Of a DNA stretch of 64,000 bases, positions 56,597 to 64,000 are shown in pieces. Positions within the stretch are counted from its first letter, which is position 1, and every line of letters begins with the position of its first letter. The notes beneath the pieces are model-generated. The model made no database searches, had not been told where the DNA came from, and worked only from the letters and a program-made list of their open reading frames with translations. A program made the position numbers and the translations under genes. Origin of the DNA: Tenacibaculum sp. M341 (GTDB lineage Bacteria; Bacteroidota; Bacteroidia; Flavobacteriales; Flavobacteriaceae); assembly GCF_004337695.1 (NCBI RefSeq), contig NZ_SJXJ01000017.1, forward strand, positions 1-64,000, written 5' to 3'.

Positions 56597-57105
56597 AAAT
56601 AGATAAAAGTAAATTAGATAAAATTGATGTTTTTAGATATGTGCAGAACGTTGAAAATACCAAAGAGTATTTTTTTACAGGAGAAGACCAAAACATACTA
56701 AAAGGTTTAAAAAAAGAATGTTTTTTACCAAAAGAAAAGTTTGAGTTAAGTATTGTAGATTGGTTATATGATGAGCTTTATATTTTTAAAACATCGATAA
56801 ATAGTTTTACAGATTTAGAAGAATTTTTTTTCTATGCAAATCATTCAACACTTAATAATGATGATTGGGTAAGTAAAGCTGAAAATTTTGATGTAAAGGT
56901 GGTGTATCTAACTTCAGAAAAATTGAAAGAAACAATTAATTTGGGAATTGAAGCAACACTGTTAGAAAGTAGTAGTTTAAAGGTGTTTTTAGAGTTTGAT
57001 AAAATTGAAACACCCATTTGGTTATTAAATTCATACAATCCATTATTTTTAGGTTTTATTTATAAAAAGCATTATTACTATTTAAATTACAATGGATATA
57101 TTTAG
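56593..57105 (+). CDS. Hypothetical protein of the accessory patch
   Basis: 170 aa, no signal or membrane segment, acidic, rich in Phe, Tyr and Leu (SIVDWLYDELYIFKTSINSF). No family is recognised. The size, composition and neighbours resemble immunity proteins of polymorphic toxins, but there is no toxin here. It overlaps the upstream gene by 4 nt. Confidence 0.55.
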   Translation: MKIDKSKLDKIDVFRYVQNVENTKEYFFTGEDQNILKGLKKECFLPKEKFELSIVDWLYDELYIFKTSINSFTDLEEFFFYANHSTLNNDDWVSKAENFDVKVVYLTSEKLKETINLGIEATLLESSSLKVFLEFDKIETPIWLLNSYNPLFLGFIYKKHYYYLNYNGYI

Positions 57106-57156
57106 GTGTGTTTTTTTGTTTGAAAAAGAGATAATTAAAAGGGTAAAGGTAATATT

Positions 57157-57606
57157 TTGAACGATTTATATGTTTTTTTATTCATTCTAGGTGTATTAAA
57201 TACTTTTTTGGGTTATAAGTTGATTAGAGGAATTGTAACTATTTATAACTTTAAAAAAGGGGCTATTATCCAAGGTGAAGTTTTAAAGATTTCATGGAAA
57301 CCTGTTGTTTTGATAAAAATGAGTTATCTGTTTCCTAAAGAACAACTAAAAGTTTCTTTTAAGTTTAAATTAAATGAAGTTTTTTATGAAAAAACAGAAG
57401 AGGATGTTTATTTTGTGTTTAGGAGAATAGGGATAAAATCACCACCTAAAGTAGGAAAAGAAATTCAGCTTTATGTTCCTAAAAATAATAACCCCAACAA
57501 TGTAACAATTAACAATCCCAATAAAAGTATAAAACCTTTAATTCTCTTAGCTTTTTTATTTATATTTTCTCTTTCAGTTATGAGTTTGGTATTACTAAAT
57601 ATTTAG
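57157..57606 (+). CDS. Second DUF3592-like membrane protein
   Basis: 149 aa from TTG at 57157; no ATG precedes the first helix (MNDLYVFLFILGVLNTFLGY). Same layout as the protein at 56186: helix, beta domain (GAIIQGEVLKISWKPVVLIK), C-terminal helix. The pair may be an old duplication around the middle gene. Confidence 0.6.
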   Translation: MNDLYVFLFILGVLNTFLGYKLIRGIVTIYNFKKGAIIQGEVLKISWKPVVLIKMSYLFPKEQLKVSFKFKLNEVFYEKTEEDVYFVFRRIGIKSPPKVGKEIQLYVPKNNNPNNVTINNPNKSIKPLILLAFLFIFSLSVMSLVLLNI

Positions 57607-57909
57607 GAAATAAAATCAGAAAAGCATCAGTAAAAACATTAAACAAAACATAATTATATAAAAAGTAAATAATCAAAAGTATTTCATTACTTTTGGTTTA
57701 GCTAACGCCCCCATGCATTTCATATTTTTTGTAGCATAACTATAAGAATACAACATAAACTTCGTTGTAGAAAAGGTGTGATTCAAGGCATTTATAAGCT
57801 AGAATATTAAATAAAAAACAACAAATAATTACTAGATTCTTACAAATCTATAGTACGTAATTCAAAATTGGTAATTAATTACTACTTTGCAACAAATACT
57901 TAATTGATA
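57607..57909. other. Intergenic region before the DUF4290 gene
   Basis: About 300 bp. CAAAAGTA / TACTTTTG (about 57676-57697) is an 8-bp inverted repeat without a T-run. The stretch GCTAACGCCCCCATGC (about 57702-57717) is a GC-rich island in AT-rich DNA; it could be a remnant of a mobile or repeated element, but I see no matching partner. No ORF. Confidence 0.35.
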
Positions 57910-58548
57910 ATGACGTTTGATTTAGAATACAACTCAGAAAGAACAAAATTAATTATTCCTGAATACGGAAGACATATACAAAAGTTGGTCAATCATTGTG
58001 TTGACTTACCTACAAAAGAAGAAAGAAATACCATGGCTAAAGCCATTATAGATGTAATGGGTAATCTACAGCCGCATTTAAGAGATGTGCCTGATTTTAA
58101 ACATAAGTTATGGGATCAATTATACATCATGTCTGATTTTAAATTAGATGTTGATTCTCAATATGAAAAACCTTCAGAAGAAGAACTAAAAGAAAAACCA
58201 AGTCCTTTACCTTACCCAAAGTCAGCTTCAAAATATAGGTTTTACGGAACCAATATTCAAACTATGATCGATGTTGCTTTAACTTGGGAAAAAGGAGATA
58301 AAAGAGAAGCTTTAGAGTTTACAATAGCCAACCACATGAAAAAGTGTTATTTAAACTGGAATAAAGATACTGTAGAAGATGCTGTTATTTACGATCATTT
58401 ATTTGAATTGTCTGATTGTGAGATAGATTTAAGAGGAAGAGAAGACGAATTAGCAGACACTAAAAGTTTATTACGAAGCAGAAGTTCTCAAGGAAAAAAG
58501 AAATCAACAAACAATAATCATAAAAACAATAAAAACAGAAAAAGGTAA
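57910..58548 (+). CDS. DUF4290 protein
   Basis: 212 aa from ATG at 57910 (MTFDLEYNSERTKLIIPEYG). A conserved Bacteroidota family of unknown function: helical, with GRHIQKLVNHCVDLPTKEER and LRDVPDFKHKLWDQLYIMSD. The C-terminus is Lys/Asn-rich. It is next to murA with no gap, an arrangement typical of the family. Confidence 0.88.
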   Translation: MTFDLEYNSERTKLIIPEYGRHIQKLVNHCVDLPTKEERNTMAKAIIDVMGNLQPHLRDVPDFKHKLWDQLYIMSDFKLDVDSQYEKPSEEELKEKPSPLPYPKSASKYRFYGTNIQTMIDVALTWEKGDKREALEFTIANHMKKCYLNWNKDTVEDAVIYDHLFELSDCEIDLRGREDELADTKSLLRSRSSQGKKKSTNNNHKNNKNRKR

Positions 58549-59862
58549 ATGGCATCATTTAAAATAGAGGGAGGTCATAAACTAAGTGGCGTAATAACAC
58601 CTCAAGGAGCTAAAAATGAAGCATTACAAGTAATTTGTGCTGTTTTATTAACCTCTGAAAAAGTAATCATCAATAATATACCAGATATTATTGATGTTAA
58701 TAAGCTAATATTTATTTTAGGAGAATTAGGCGTAAAAATTGAAAAACTTAGTGCCAATTCTTACAGCTTTCAGGCAGATGATATCAACCTTAAATATTTA
58801 GAGAGTCCAGAGTTTAAAAGAGATGGAAGTTCGTTAAGAGGTTCAATCATGATTGTTGGACCATTATTGGCTCGCTTTGGAAAAGGATATATTCCAAGAC
58901 CTGGTGGAGATAAAATAGGTAGAAGAAGATTAGATACTCATTTTGAAGGATTCATAAATTTAGGTGCTAAGTTCCGTTATAATCGTGAAGAATATTTTTA
59001 TGGTGTAGAAGCAGAAGACGGATTAACGGGTACTAATATGTTATTAGACGAAGCTTCTGTAACAGGTACAGCCAACATTATAATGGCAGCTGTATTGGCA
59101 AAAGGAACAACGACTATATATAATGCAGCTTGCGAGCCTTACATTCAACAATTGTCAAAAATGTTGAATAGTATGGGAGCTAAAATATCAGGAGTTGGCT
59201 CTAATTTACTAACTATTGAAGGAGTAGAGGTTTTAGGTGGTTGTGAGCATAGAATTTTGCCTGATATGATTGAGATTGGTAGTTGGATTGGTATGGCAGC
59301 AATGACTCAATCTGAATTAACAATTAAAGATGTTAGTTGGAAAGATTTAGGTCAAATTCCAGATGTTTTTAGAAAACTAGGAATTCAATTAGAAAAAAAG
59401 AACGACGATATTTATATCCCTTCTCAAGATAGCTACGAGATTCAAAACTATATAGATGGATCTGTGTTAACAGTTGCAGATGCACCTTGGCCTGGGTTTA
59501 CTCCAGATTTATTAAGTATTGTTTTAGTGGTAGCTACACAGGCTAAAGGAACAGTATTAATACACCAAAAGATGTTTGAGAGTAGATTGTTCTTTGTAGA
59601 CAAATTGATAGATATGGGCGCTAAAGTAATTTTATGCGACCCTCACAGAGCTACAGTAATTGGGCACGATCGTCAGTCTCAATTAAAAGCAACAAAAATG
59701 ACTTCACCAGATATTCGTGCAGGAATATCTTTATTAATAGCAGCTTTATCAGCTAAAGGTACTAGTATTATCAATAATATAGAGCAAATTGATAGAGGGT
59801 ACGAACGTATTGTAGAACGATTGACTGCAATAGGAGCTAAGATAGAGCGTATAGAAGATTAA
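58549..59862 (+). CDS. murA: UDP-N-acetylglucosamine 1-carboxyvinyltransferase, Asp variant
   Basis: 437 aa. First committed step of peptidoglycan synthesis: PEP is transferred to UDP-GlcNAc. It has AKNEALQVICAVLL near the start, and FKRDGSSLRGSIMIVGPLLA before the active-site loop. In that loop Escherichia coli has GGCAIGARP with Cys115; here it is RPGGDKIGRRRLDTH with Asp121 in the Cys position. The Cys-to-Asp change keeps activity but prevents alkylation by fosfomycin in other bacteria, so intrinsic fosfomycin resistance is expected. Confidence 0.95.
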   Translation: MASFKIEGGHKLSGVITPQGAKNEALQVICAVLLTSEKVIINNIPDIIDVNKLIFILGELGVKIEKLSANSYSFQADDINLKYLESPEFKRDGSSLRGSIMIVGPLLARFGKGYIPRPGGDKIGRRRLDTHFEGFINLGAKFRYNREEYFYGVEAEDGLTGTNMLLDEASVTGTANIIMAAVLAKGTTTIYNAACEPYIQQLSKMLNSMGAKISGVGSNLLTIEGVEVLGGCEHRILPDMIEIGSWIGMAAMTQSELTIKDVSWKDLGQIPDVFRKLGIQLEKKNDDIYIPSQDSYEIQNYIDGSVLTVADAPWPGFTPDLLSIVLVVATQAKGTVLIHQKMFESRLFFVDKLIDMGAKVILCDPHRATVIGHDRQSQLKATKMTSPDIRAGISLLIAALSAKGTSIINNIEQIDRGYERIVERLTAIGAKIERIED

Positions 59863-59883
59863 GAAATATATAAATTCAACGAT

Positions 59884-59924
59884 AAAAAAATAAGGCGTAG
59901 TTTACTAACTATGCCTTATTTTTT
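59884..59924. terminator. Terminator of murA
   Basis: Long stem AAAAAATAAGGCGTAGTT / AACTATGCCTTATTTTTT (one G-T pair) with T-run. Confidence 0.88.
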
Positions 59925-60015
59925 ATCATAAAGTTAACTTTTAAAAAGAGCAGTTTTGCCAAGCAAAATAATTTATTTCGCTAAATTTGATAGATTATTA
60001 AAACCAAATAGGATA

Positions 60016-60777
60016 ATGAAAAAACTAATATTATCAGCCTCAATTTTTTTCTTCTGTGCAAGTTTATTAGGGCAAAAAACTACTGAAAACTTTACAAAAT
60101 CCATAGAGAAAAGTCATAGTAAAGAAATGTTTTTAAGTCAAAAATATATTTCTTACGAAATTGATATAAAGTTTGGAGGGAAAGACTACATGACCGGAAC
60201 TATTATTCAGGAAACAGGTGGCGGAAAAATTAAAATCCTAAAGAAAGACGGATCTATAATTTTATTCGATGGAGAAAGTGTTTATGGAAAAGGCATTGTA
60301 GAAAAAGGAGAGTCAGGTGCTCGATTTGATATTTTTACATGGTCATATTTTTTGAGTCTACCTTATAAATTGAATGACAAAGGAACCATTTGGTCTGATT
60401 TTTCGAAACATAAATGGGGAAAAGAACAATTAGAAACAGGAAAGTTATCGTTTCAATCAGGAACTGGAGATGCGCCAGATGATTGGTACGTAATTTATAA
60501 AAATGATAAAAATAAACTTGTTGGGGCTGCATATATTGTAAGTTTTGGTAAAGGAAAAAAAGAAGCAGAGAAAGAACCTCATGCGATTAAGTATAATAAT
60601 TTTACTGATGTAAAAGGAATATCATTTGCTACAGATTGGACTTTTCATATGTGGAATTTAAAAGAAGGATACACAACATTAATTGGAGAAGTTAAATTAA
60701 ATAATATATCATTCTTAAAATCAGCAGATTTTTCTGTACCAGAAGGGAGCAAGAAAATTGAAGCGCCTAAATTTTAA
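60016..60777 (+). CDS. DUF6503-like secreted protein
   Basis: 253 aa from ATG at 60016, the start of the signal MKKLILSASIFFFCASLLGQ; the frame opens at 59956 without a usable N-terminus. Beta-rich, with TGDAPDDWYVIYKNDKNKLV and KYNNFTDVKGISFATDWTFH matching the paralogue at 49951. Unlike that copy it has no lipobox, so it is free in the periplasm. Role unknown. Confidence 0.75.
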   Translation: MKKLILSASIFFFCASLLGQKTTENFTKSIEKSHSKEMFLSQKYISYEIDIKFGGKDYMTGTIIQETGGGKIKILKKDGSIILFDGESVYGKGIVEKGESGARFDIFTWSYFLSLPYKLNDKGTIWSDFSKHKWGKEQLETGKLSFQSGTGDAPDDWYVIYKNDKNKLVGAAYIVSFGKGKKEAEKEPHAIKYNNFTDVKGISFATDWTFHMWNLKEGYTTLIGEVKLNNISFLKSADFSVPEGSKKIEAPKF

Positions 60778-60799
60778 TTTTGGACAAAAAATATTTATC

Positions 60800-60830
60800 A
60801 AAATAGTGTCAACTTGACACTATTTTTTTA
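60800..60830 (+). terminator. Terminator, perfect palindrome
   Basis: AATAGTGTCAA / TTGACACTATT followed by seven T residues, 25 nt after the DUF6503 stop. Confidence 0.85.
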
Positions 60831-60883
60831 TTGGCAGTATTCTTGCTTAAAAAAAGTAAATAAAATTAAGAAAACGATTTACA

Positions 60884-61444
60884 ATGAGTAAAGACGAATA
60901 TACTAAAGAAGACGAGCTAAAAGACGCTATTAATAATGGTGATGTAGAAATAAATCAGGAAGAGGTTAAAAATACTGACGAAAAAGAAGTAACAGAGCCT
61001 ACTTCAGAAGAACTTTTACAAGCTGAAAAAGATAAATATTTACGTCTTTTTGCTGAATTTGAAAATTATAAAAAGAGAACAACCAAAGAAAGGATAGAAT
61101 TATTTAAAACGGCAAATCAGGAAGTAATGACAGTTTTACTGCCAATTTTAGATGATTTTGAAAGAGCTTTGACACATATAGATGATGATAAAGAAGCTGA
61201 GGAGTTAAGAAAAGGAGTGTTGTTAATATATCAAAAGCTATTAAAAACATTAGAACAAAAAGGTTTAGTAGCTATTGAAGTAAAGCAAGGAGATGATTTT
61301 GATGCAGATACTCATGATGCGATTACACAAATACCAGCACCATCTGACGATTTAAAAGGTAAAATCATTGACTGTGTAGAGAAAGGATATAAGTTAGGAG
61401 AAAAAATTATACGTCACCCTAAAGTAGTTGTAGGACAAGCGTAA
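60884..61444 (+). CDS. grpE: Nucleotide exchange factor GrpE
   Basis: 186 aa. Acidic N-terminus, long helix with RLFAEFENYKKRTTKERIEL, and the C-terminal beta-wing AITQIPAPSDDLKGKIIDCV ... YKLGEKIIRHPKVVVGQA. It releases ADP from DnaK. It is followed 68 nt later by dnaJ. Confidence 0.96.
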   Translation: MSKDEYTKEDELKDAINNGDVEINQEEVKNTDEKEVTEPTSEELLQAEKDKYLRLFAEFENYKKRTTKERIELFKTANQEVMTVLLPILDDFERALTHIDDDKEAEELRKGVLLIYQKLLKTLEQKGLVAIEVKQGDDFDADTHDAITQIPAPSDDLKGKIIDCVEKGYKLGEKIIRHPKVVVGQA

Positions 61445-61512
61445 ATATTTATCAGTTATCAATTATCGATGATCAATGATCATTGTTAATTGTTAATAGT
61501 TAATTGAATAAA

Positions 61513-62637
61513 ATGGCAAAACAAGATTATTACGAAGTATTAGGAGTAACTAAATCTGCAAGCGCAGCTGAGATAAAGAAAGCATATCGTAAGATGGCTA
61601 TTAAGTATCATCCTGACAAAAATCCAGATGATAAAGAGGCAGAAGAAAAATTTAAACTTTGTGCAGAGGCTTACGAAGTATTAAGTGACGATAATAAGAA
61701 AGCTCGCTACGATCAATTTGGACATGCAGCTTTTGAAGGCGGTCAAGGTGGATTTGGCGGTGGCGGTATGAATATGGATGACATATTTAGCCAGTTTGGA
61801 GATATTTTTGGAGGTGCTTTTGGTGGCGGCTTTGGAGGTTTCGGTGGCGGAGGTCAACGACAAGCTAGAGTAAAAGGAAGTAATCTTCGTATTCGTGTAA
61901 AGTTAACATTAGCTGATATTGCAAATGGTGTAGAGAAAAAAGTAAAAGTTCGTCGTAAAGTTCAGGCTGACGGAGTTACTTATAAAACTTGTACTACTTG
62001 TAATGGATCTGGTCAGCAGATGAGAGTTACAAACACAATACTAGGTAGAATGCAAACAGCTACTACTTGTAGTACTTGTCACGGAGCTGGTCAAATAATA
62101 GACAAGAAGCCGTCAGGTGCAGATGCACAAGGTATGACTGTTAAAGAAGAAACGGTTTCAATAAATATACCTGAAGGAGTAGTTGAAGGAGTTCAATTAA
62201 AAGTAGGAGGTAAGGGTAATGAAGCACCTGGTAAAAACTCTATTCCAGGAGATTTATTAGTTGTTATAGAAGAAGTACCTCACGAAACATTAAAAAGAGA
62301 GGGTAGTAATATTCACTACGATTTATATGTAAGTTTTTCTGAGGCTGTCTTAGGAGCTTCTAAGGAAGTAGATACGGTAACAGGAAAAGTAAAAATTAAA
62401 ATAGATCCAGGAACACAATCTGGAAAAATTTTAAGATTAAAAGGAAAAGGATTACCAAGTATTGAAAGATATGGTAGTGGAGATTTCTTAATACATATAA
62501 ATGTGTGGACACCACAAGAACTAACCAAAGATCAGCGTAAGTTTTTTGAGTCTATGATGAAAGATGAAAATTTTTCACCAAACCCTCAAAAATCAGATAA
62601 GTCGTTTTTTGATAAAGTAAAAGATATGTTTTCTTAA
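61513..62637 (+). CDS. dnaJ: Chaperone DnaJ with a reduced zinc domain
   Basis: 374 aa from ATG at 61513 ([11 protein letters not shown]); a TTG three codons earlier is in frame. J domain with HPD at 33-35, a very Gly/Phe-rich linker (about 76-115), then the zinc region. It has only two CxxCxGxG repeats, C160-G167 (CTTCNGSG) and C186-G193 (CSTCHGAG), where the usual type I DnaJ has four, so it can bind one zinc, not two. The C-terminal substrate domains are normal. It forms an operon with grpE. Confidence 0.95.
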   Translation: MAKQDYYEVLGVTKSASAAEIKKAYRKMAIKYHPDKNPDDKEAEEKFKLCAEAYEVLSDDNKKARYDQFGHAAFEGGQGGFGGGGMNMDDIFSQFGDIFGGAFGGGFGGFGGGGQRQARVKGSNLRIRVKLTLADIANGVEKKVKVRRKVQADGVTYKTCTTCNGSGQQMRVTNTILGRMQTATTCSTCHGAGQIIDKKPSGADAQGMTVKEETVSINIPEGVVEGVQLKVGGKGNEAPGKNSIPGDLLVVIEEVPHETLKREGSNIHYDLYVSFSEAVLGASKEVDTVTGKVKIKIDPGTQSGKILRLKGKGLPSIERYGSGDFLIHINVWTPQELTKDQRKFFESMMKDENFSPNPQKSDKSFFDKVKDMFS

Positions 62638-62657
62638 TAGAAAGTATAAATCAATAT

Positions 62658-62700
62658 AAAGACCACCTCAAGAGTTGAAGATTCTTGAGGTGGTTTTTGT
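62658..62700 (+). terminator. Terminator of grpE-dnaJ
   Basis: Stem ACCACCTCAAGA / TCTTGAGGTGGT followed by TTTT. Confidence 0.88.
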
Positions 62701-62844
62701 TTGTAGAAACATTAAATAGTGATAAAACCAATGTTGTCAATGCTTTAGTTAAATTTGTGTGATATTTAAGTTGTTGTAAATTAAATAATTATGTTTCTGT
62801 ATGGTGAAAAAGTCTGTTTTTTCATGAAAAAAGTATAATATTTT

Positions 62845-62875
62845 TTTGTGTAAATATAAATATGTTGTATATTTG
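62845..62875 (+). promoter_or_regulatory. Near-consensus flavobacterial promoter
   Basis: TTTG (62845-62848), 19-bp spacer, TATATTTG (62868-62875): the best match to the Bacteroidota promoter consensus that I found in the window. Confidence 0.7.
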
Positions 62876-62877
62876 TA

Positions 62878-62958
62878 GTGTCTAGGAGACGTTCTAGACA
62901 CTTTTTCTTTTTCATAGCAATTTTCCCACTCAATTTTTTGAGTGGGTTTTTTTTATGA
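62878..62958 (+). ncRNA. Candidate ultra-short RNA with two terminator hairpins
   Basis: Right after the promoter at 62845-62875, at the expected start point, comes an 8-bp perfect hairpin GTGTCTAG / CTAGACAC (62878-62885 with 62894-62901) and TTTTTCTTTTT. A second hairpin CCCACTCAA / TTGAGTGGG (about 62926-62947) is followed by eight T residues. No ORF fits between them. This is either a very short stable RNA of about 35 or 75 nt, or a control element ahead of rnpB. Confidence 0.45.
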
Positions 62959-62983
62959 AAGAAATTGTTTAAAATATAAATAT

Positions 62984-63288
62984 AAGCAGATCAGTCTTAT
63001 CGCTATTTTGTGTATGCAAAGTAGAGGAAAGTCCGGACACCACAGAGTAAGCATAGCGGATAACATCCGTCCAGTGTAAACTGAGGACAAGTGCAACAGA
63101 AAGAATGTACAGGTAATGCTGTAGTGAAATCAGGTAAACTCTATGCGGTGCAATGCCACGTATATTAGAGCTCGAGTGCTACTCGCACGATTCTAAGGGG
63201 TAGGCAGATTGATTCTAATAGTAATATTAGAACTAGATAAATGATAAGAACTTTTGAAGTTACAGAATCCGGCTTATTGGTCTGCTTT
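62984..63288 (+). ncRNA. rnpB: RNase P RNA
   Basis: The catalytic RNA of tRNA 5' processing. The ends pair (AGCAGATCA near 62985 with TGGTCTGCT ending near 63286). The universal segments are present: GTAGAGGAAAGTCCGGACAC at about 63020 (P4/CR-I) and ACAGAATCCGGCTTA at about 63263-63277 (CR-V). A middle AGAAAGAATGTACAGG-like region and GGTGCAATGCCAC fit the bacterial A-type fold. Length about 305 nt, on the short side. No clear promoter lies right in front of it. Confidence 0.93.
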
Positions 63289-63484
63289 TCTTTTTAAAAC
63301 CTTATTTAGAATTAATTTAAAGAACAAATTAATAAAAAAGACATCTTTAAATTATCATTTTAATAAAAAAGAGGCTTTCAATTATGATTTTATTACTAAA
63401 ACGTTTTCGTTAATTCATTTTTTTAGAGATTTTTTATTAATACGGTTATTCTGTTGTTTATTTTTTAAATAGTAGGTAAAATTG

Positions 63485-63492
63485 TACTTTTG
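63485..63492 (+). promoter_or_regulatory. Promoter -7 element (TACTTTTG), possible acnB promoter
   Basis: TAnnTTTG match about 220 nt upstream of the acnB ATG, implying a long leader. The 420-bp gap from 63289 to 63712 holds no ORF I would support. Confidence 0.4.
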
Positions 63493-63712
63493 TTCACCAA
63501 ACAAAAACAATACATTACTTTGTTAGGATGAATTTTACATACAAGTTGTTTTATAAAAGAATTCCCTATAAAGTAAACATATAAAAAATAGGTATTGCAA
63601 GTTGGTAGTTTAACTAAAAACATTGTAATAATTAATTCGGGTATAATAGGAAAAAGACGTTAAAAATGACTATTTCTGAACTAACCTTTAACAATTGAAA
63701 AGACTTCTATAT

Positions 63713-64000
63713 ATGAGCATTTACGTAGATTACATTGAGGAGATTGAAGAAAGAAAAAAATTAGGACTTCACCCTAAGCCGATTGATGGAGCAGAGCTAT
63801 TAAGCGAAATTATTAAGCAAATTAAAGATGTAAATAATGAAAACAGAGAAGATTCTCTAAAGTTTTTTATTTATAATGCTTTACCAGGTACTACTAGTGC
63901 TGCTGGTGTAAAAGCTAAATTTTTAAAAGAAATAATTTTAGGAGAATCTGTTGTAGCAGAAATTACTCCAGCTTTTGCTTTTGAACAATTGTCACACATG
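63713..64000 (+). CDS. acnB: Aconitate hydratase B, N-terminal part (runs off the window)
   Basis: 96 codons from ATG at 63713 to the window edge. MSIYVDYIEEIEERKKLGLH, KPIDGAELLSEIIKQIKD and LPGTTSAAGVKAKFLKEIIL match the N-terminal HEAT-like domain of AcnB, the enzyme that interconverts citrate and isocitrate (and 2-methylisocitrate in some bacteria). The rest, including the iron-sulfur ligands, lies outside. Confidence 0.9.
   Translation, partial: MSIYVDYIEEIEERKKLGLHPKPIDGAELLSEIIKQIKDVNNENREDSLKFFIYNALPGTTSAAGVKAKFLKEIILGESVVAEITPAFAFEQLSHM

Noticed and set aside
57702-57717. Integron attC site at the GCTAACGCCCCC segment
   Set aside because: No complementary half-site, no cassette array and no integrase in the window.
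63254-63472. 72-aa frame after rnpB
   Set aside because: It begins inside the 3' part of RNase P RNA, is rich in Phe, Leu and Lys from AT-rich DNA, and has no homologue pattern I know.

Overview
The window is a contiguous stretch of AT-rich chromosome from a member of the Flavobacteriaceae (Bacteroidota), probably a marine, Tenacibaculum- or Polaribacter-like genus. The genus is an inference. The family rests on several signs: promoters of the TTTG / TAnnTTTG type; a reprolysin-like protease with a type IX secretion C-terminal tail; a TonB-dependent receptor with a carboxypeptidase-regulatory-like plug; flavobacterial gene neighbourhoods (rsfS-ftsH-LUD-cdsA-ACBP, zapA-6S RNA-rny, DUF4290-murA, oxyR/dps); and lipoproteins with short flavobacterial lipoboxes. 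There is no rRNA, tRNA, CRISPR array, recognisable insertion sequence or prophage.

Layout. 1-5.4 kb: an outer-membrane beta-barrel gene broken by a nonsense codon, a coupled TPR histidine kinase / LuxR-type response regulator pair, and a gene-poor 1.5-kb stretch. That stretch holds a small lipoprotein behind a roughly 300-nt folded leader and three short promoter-to-terminator units, one of them behind a palindrome made of palindromes. 5.4-17 kb: queE with a RidA-like lipoprotein, a HerA/DUF853 ATPase, a CBS-like cysteine synthase, a TonB-domain protein, meaB, an ECF sigma / anti-sigma / secreted protein operon, and cysS-yidD-lgt. 17-20.6 kb: a GH2 beta-mannosidase flanked by two short cysteine-rich double-glycine-leader peptides that were not called as ORFs. 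One has no usable start codon and the other has an in-frame stop in its leader. 20.6-25.2 kb: an M23 peptidase - TonB-dependent receptor pair. 24.9-27.3 kb: coiled-coil protein, zapA, 6S RNA, rny. 27.3-33.5 kb: sdaA, then the rsfS-ftsH-LUD-cdsA-ACBP-YceI run. 33.6-43.7 kb: birA, a SRPBCC protein, pyrE, a NUDIX protein, dnaK, a structured intergenic element, a DEAD-box helicase with a switch-like leader, a thioredoxin-fold lipoprotein and an ABC-F protein. 43.8-55.9 kb: divergent oxyR/dps, a PhoX-like lipoprotein plus di-heme peroxidase operon, a DUF6503 protein, a 34-aa membrane peptide with an SSS symporter, and a secreted metalloprotease. 56-57.6 kb: a three-gene accessory patch with two DUF3592-like membrane proteins. 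57.9-64 kb: DUF4290-murA, a second DUF6503 protein, grpE-dnaJ, RNase P RNA and the start of acnB.

Most of the window is ordinary core metabolism and chaperone, cell-envelope or translation machinery. The parts that are not routine are: the small-transcript cluster at 3.7-5.3 kb; the two double-glycine peptides; the mutually exclusive hairpins in front of the DEAD-box helicase; the folded elements at 38.4 kb and 62.88 kb; a MurA with Asp in place of the fosfomycin-target Cys; a DnaJ with half the usual zinc-binding repeats; and an ABC-F protein with one intact and one dead composite ATP site. Several genes here start at TTG (M23 peptidase, TonB receptor, yidD, a DUF3592 protein), and two more (the histidine kinase and one peptide) have no ATG, GTG or TTG at the place where the protein should begin.
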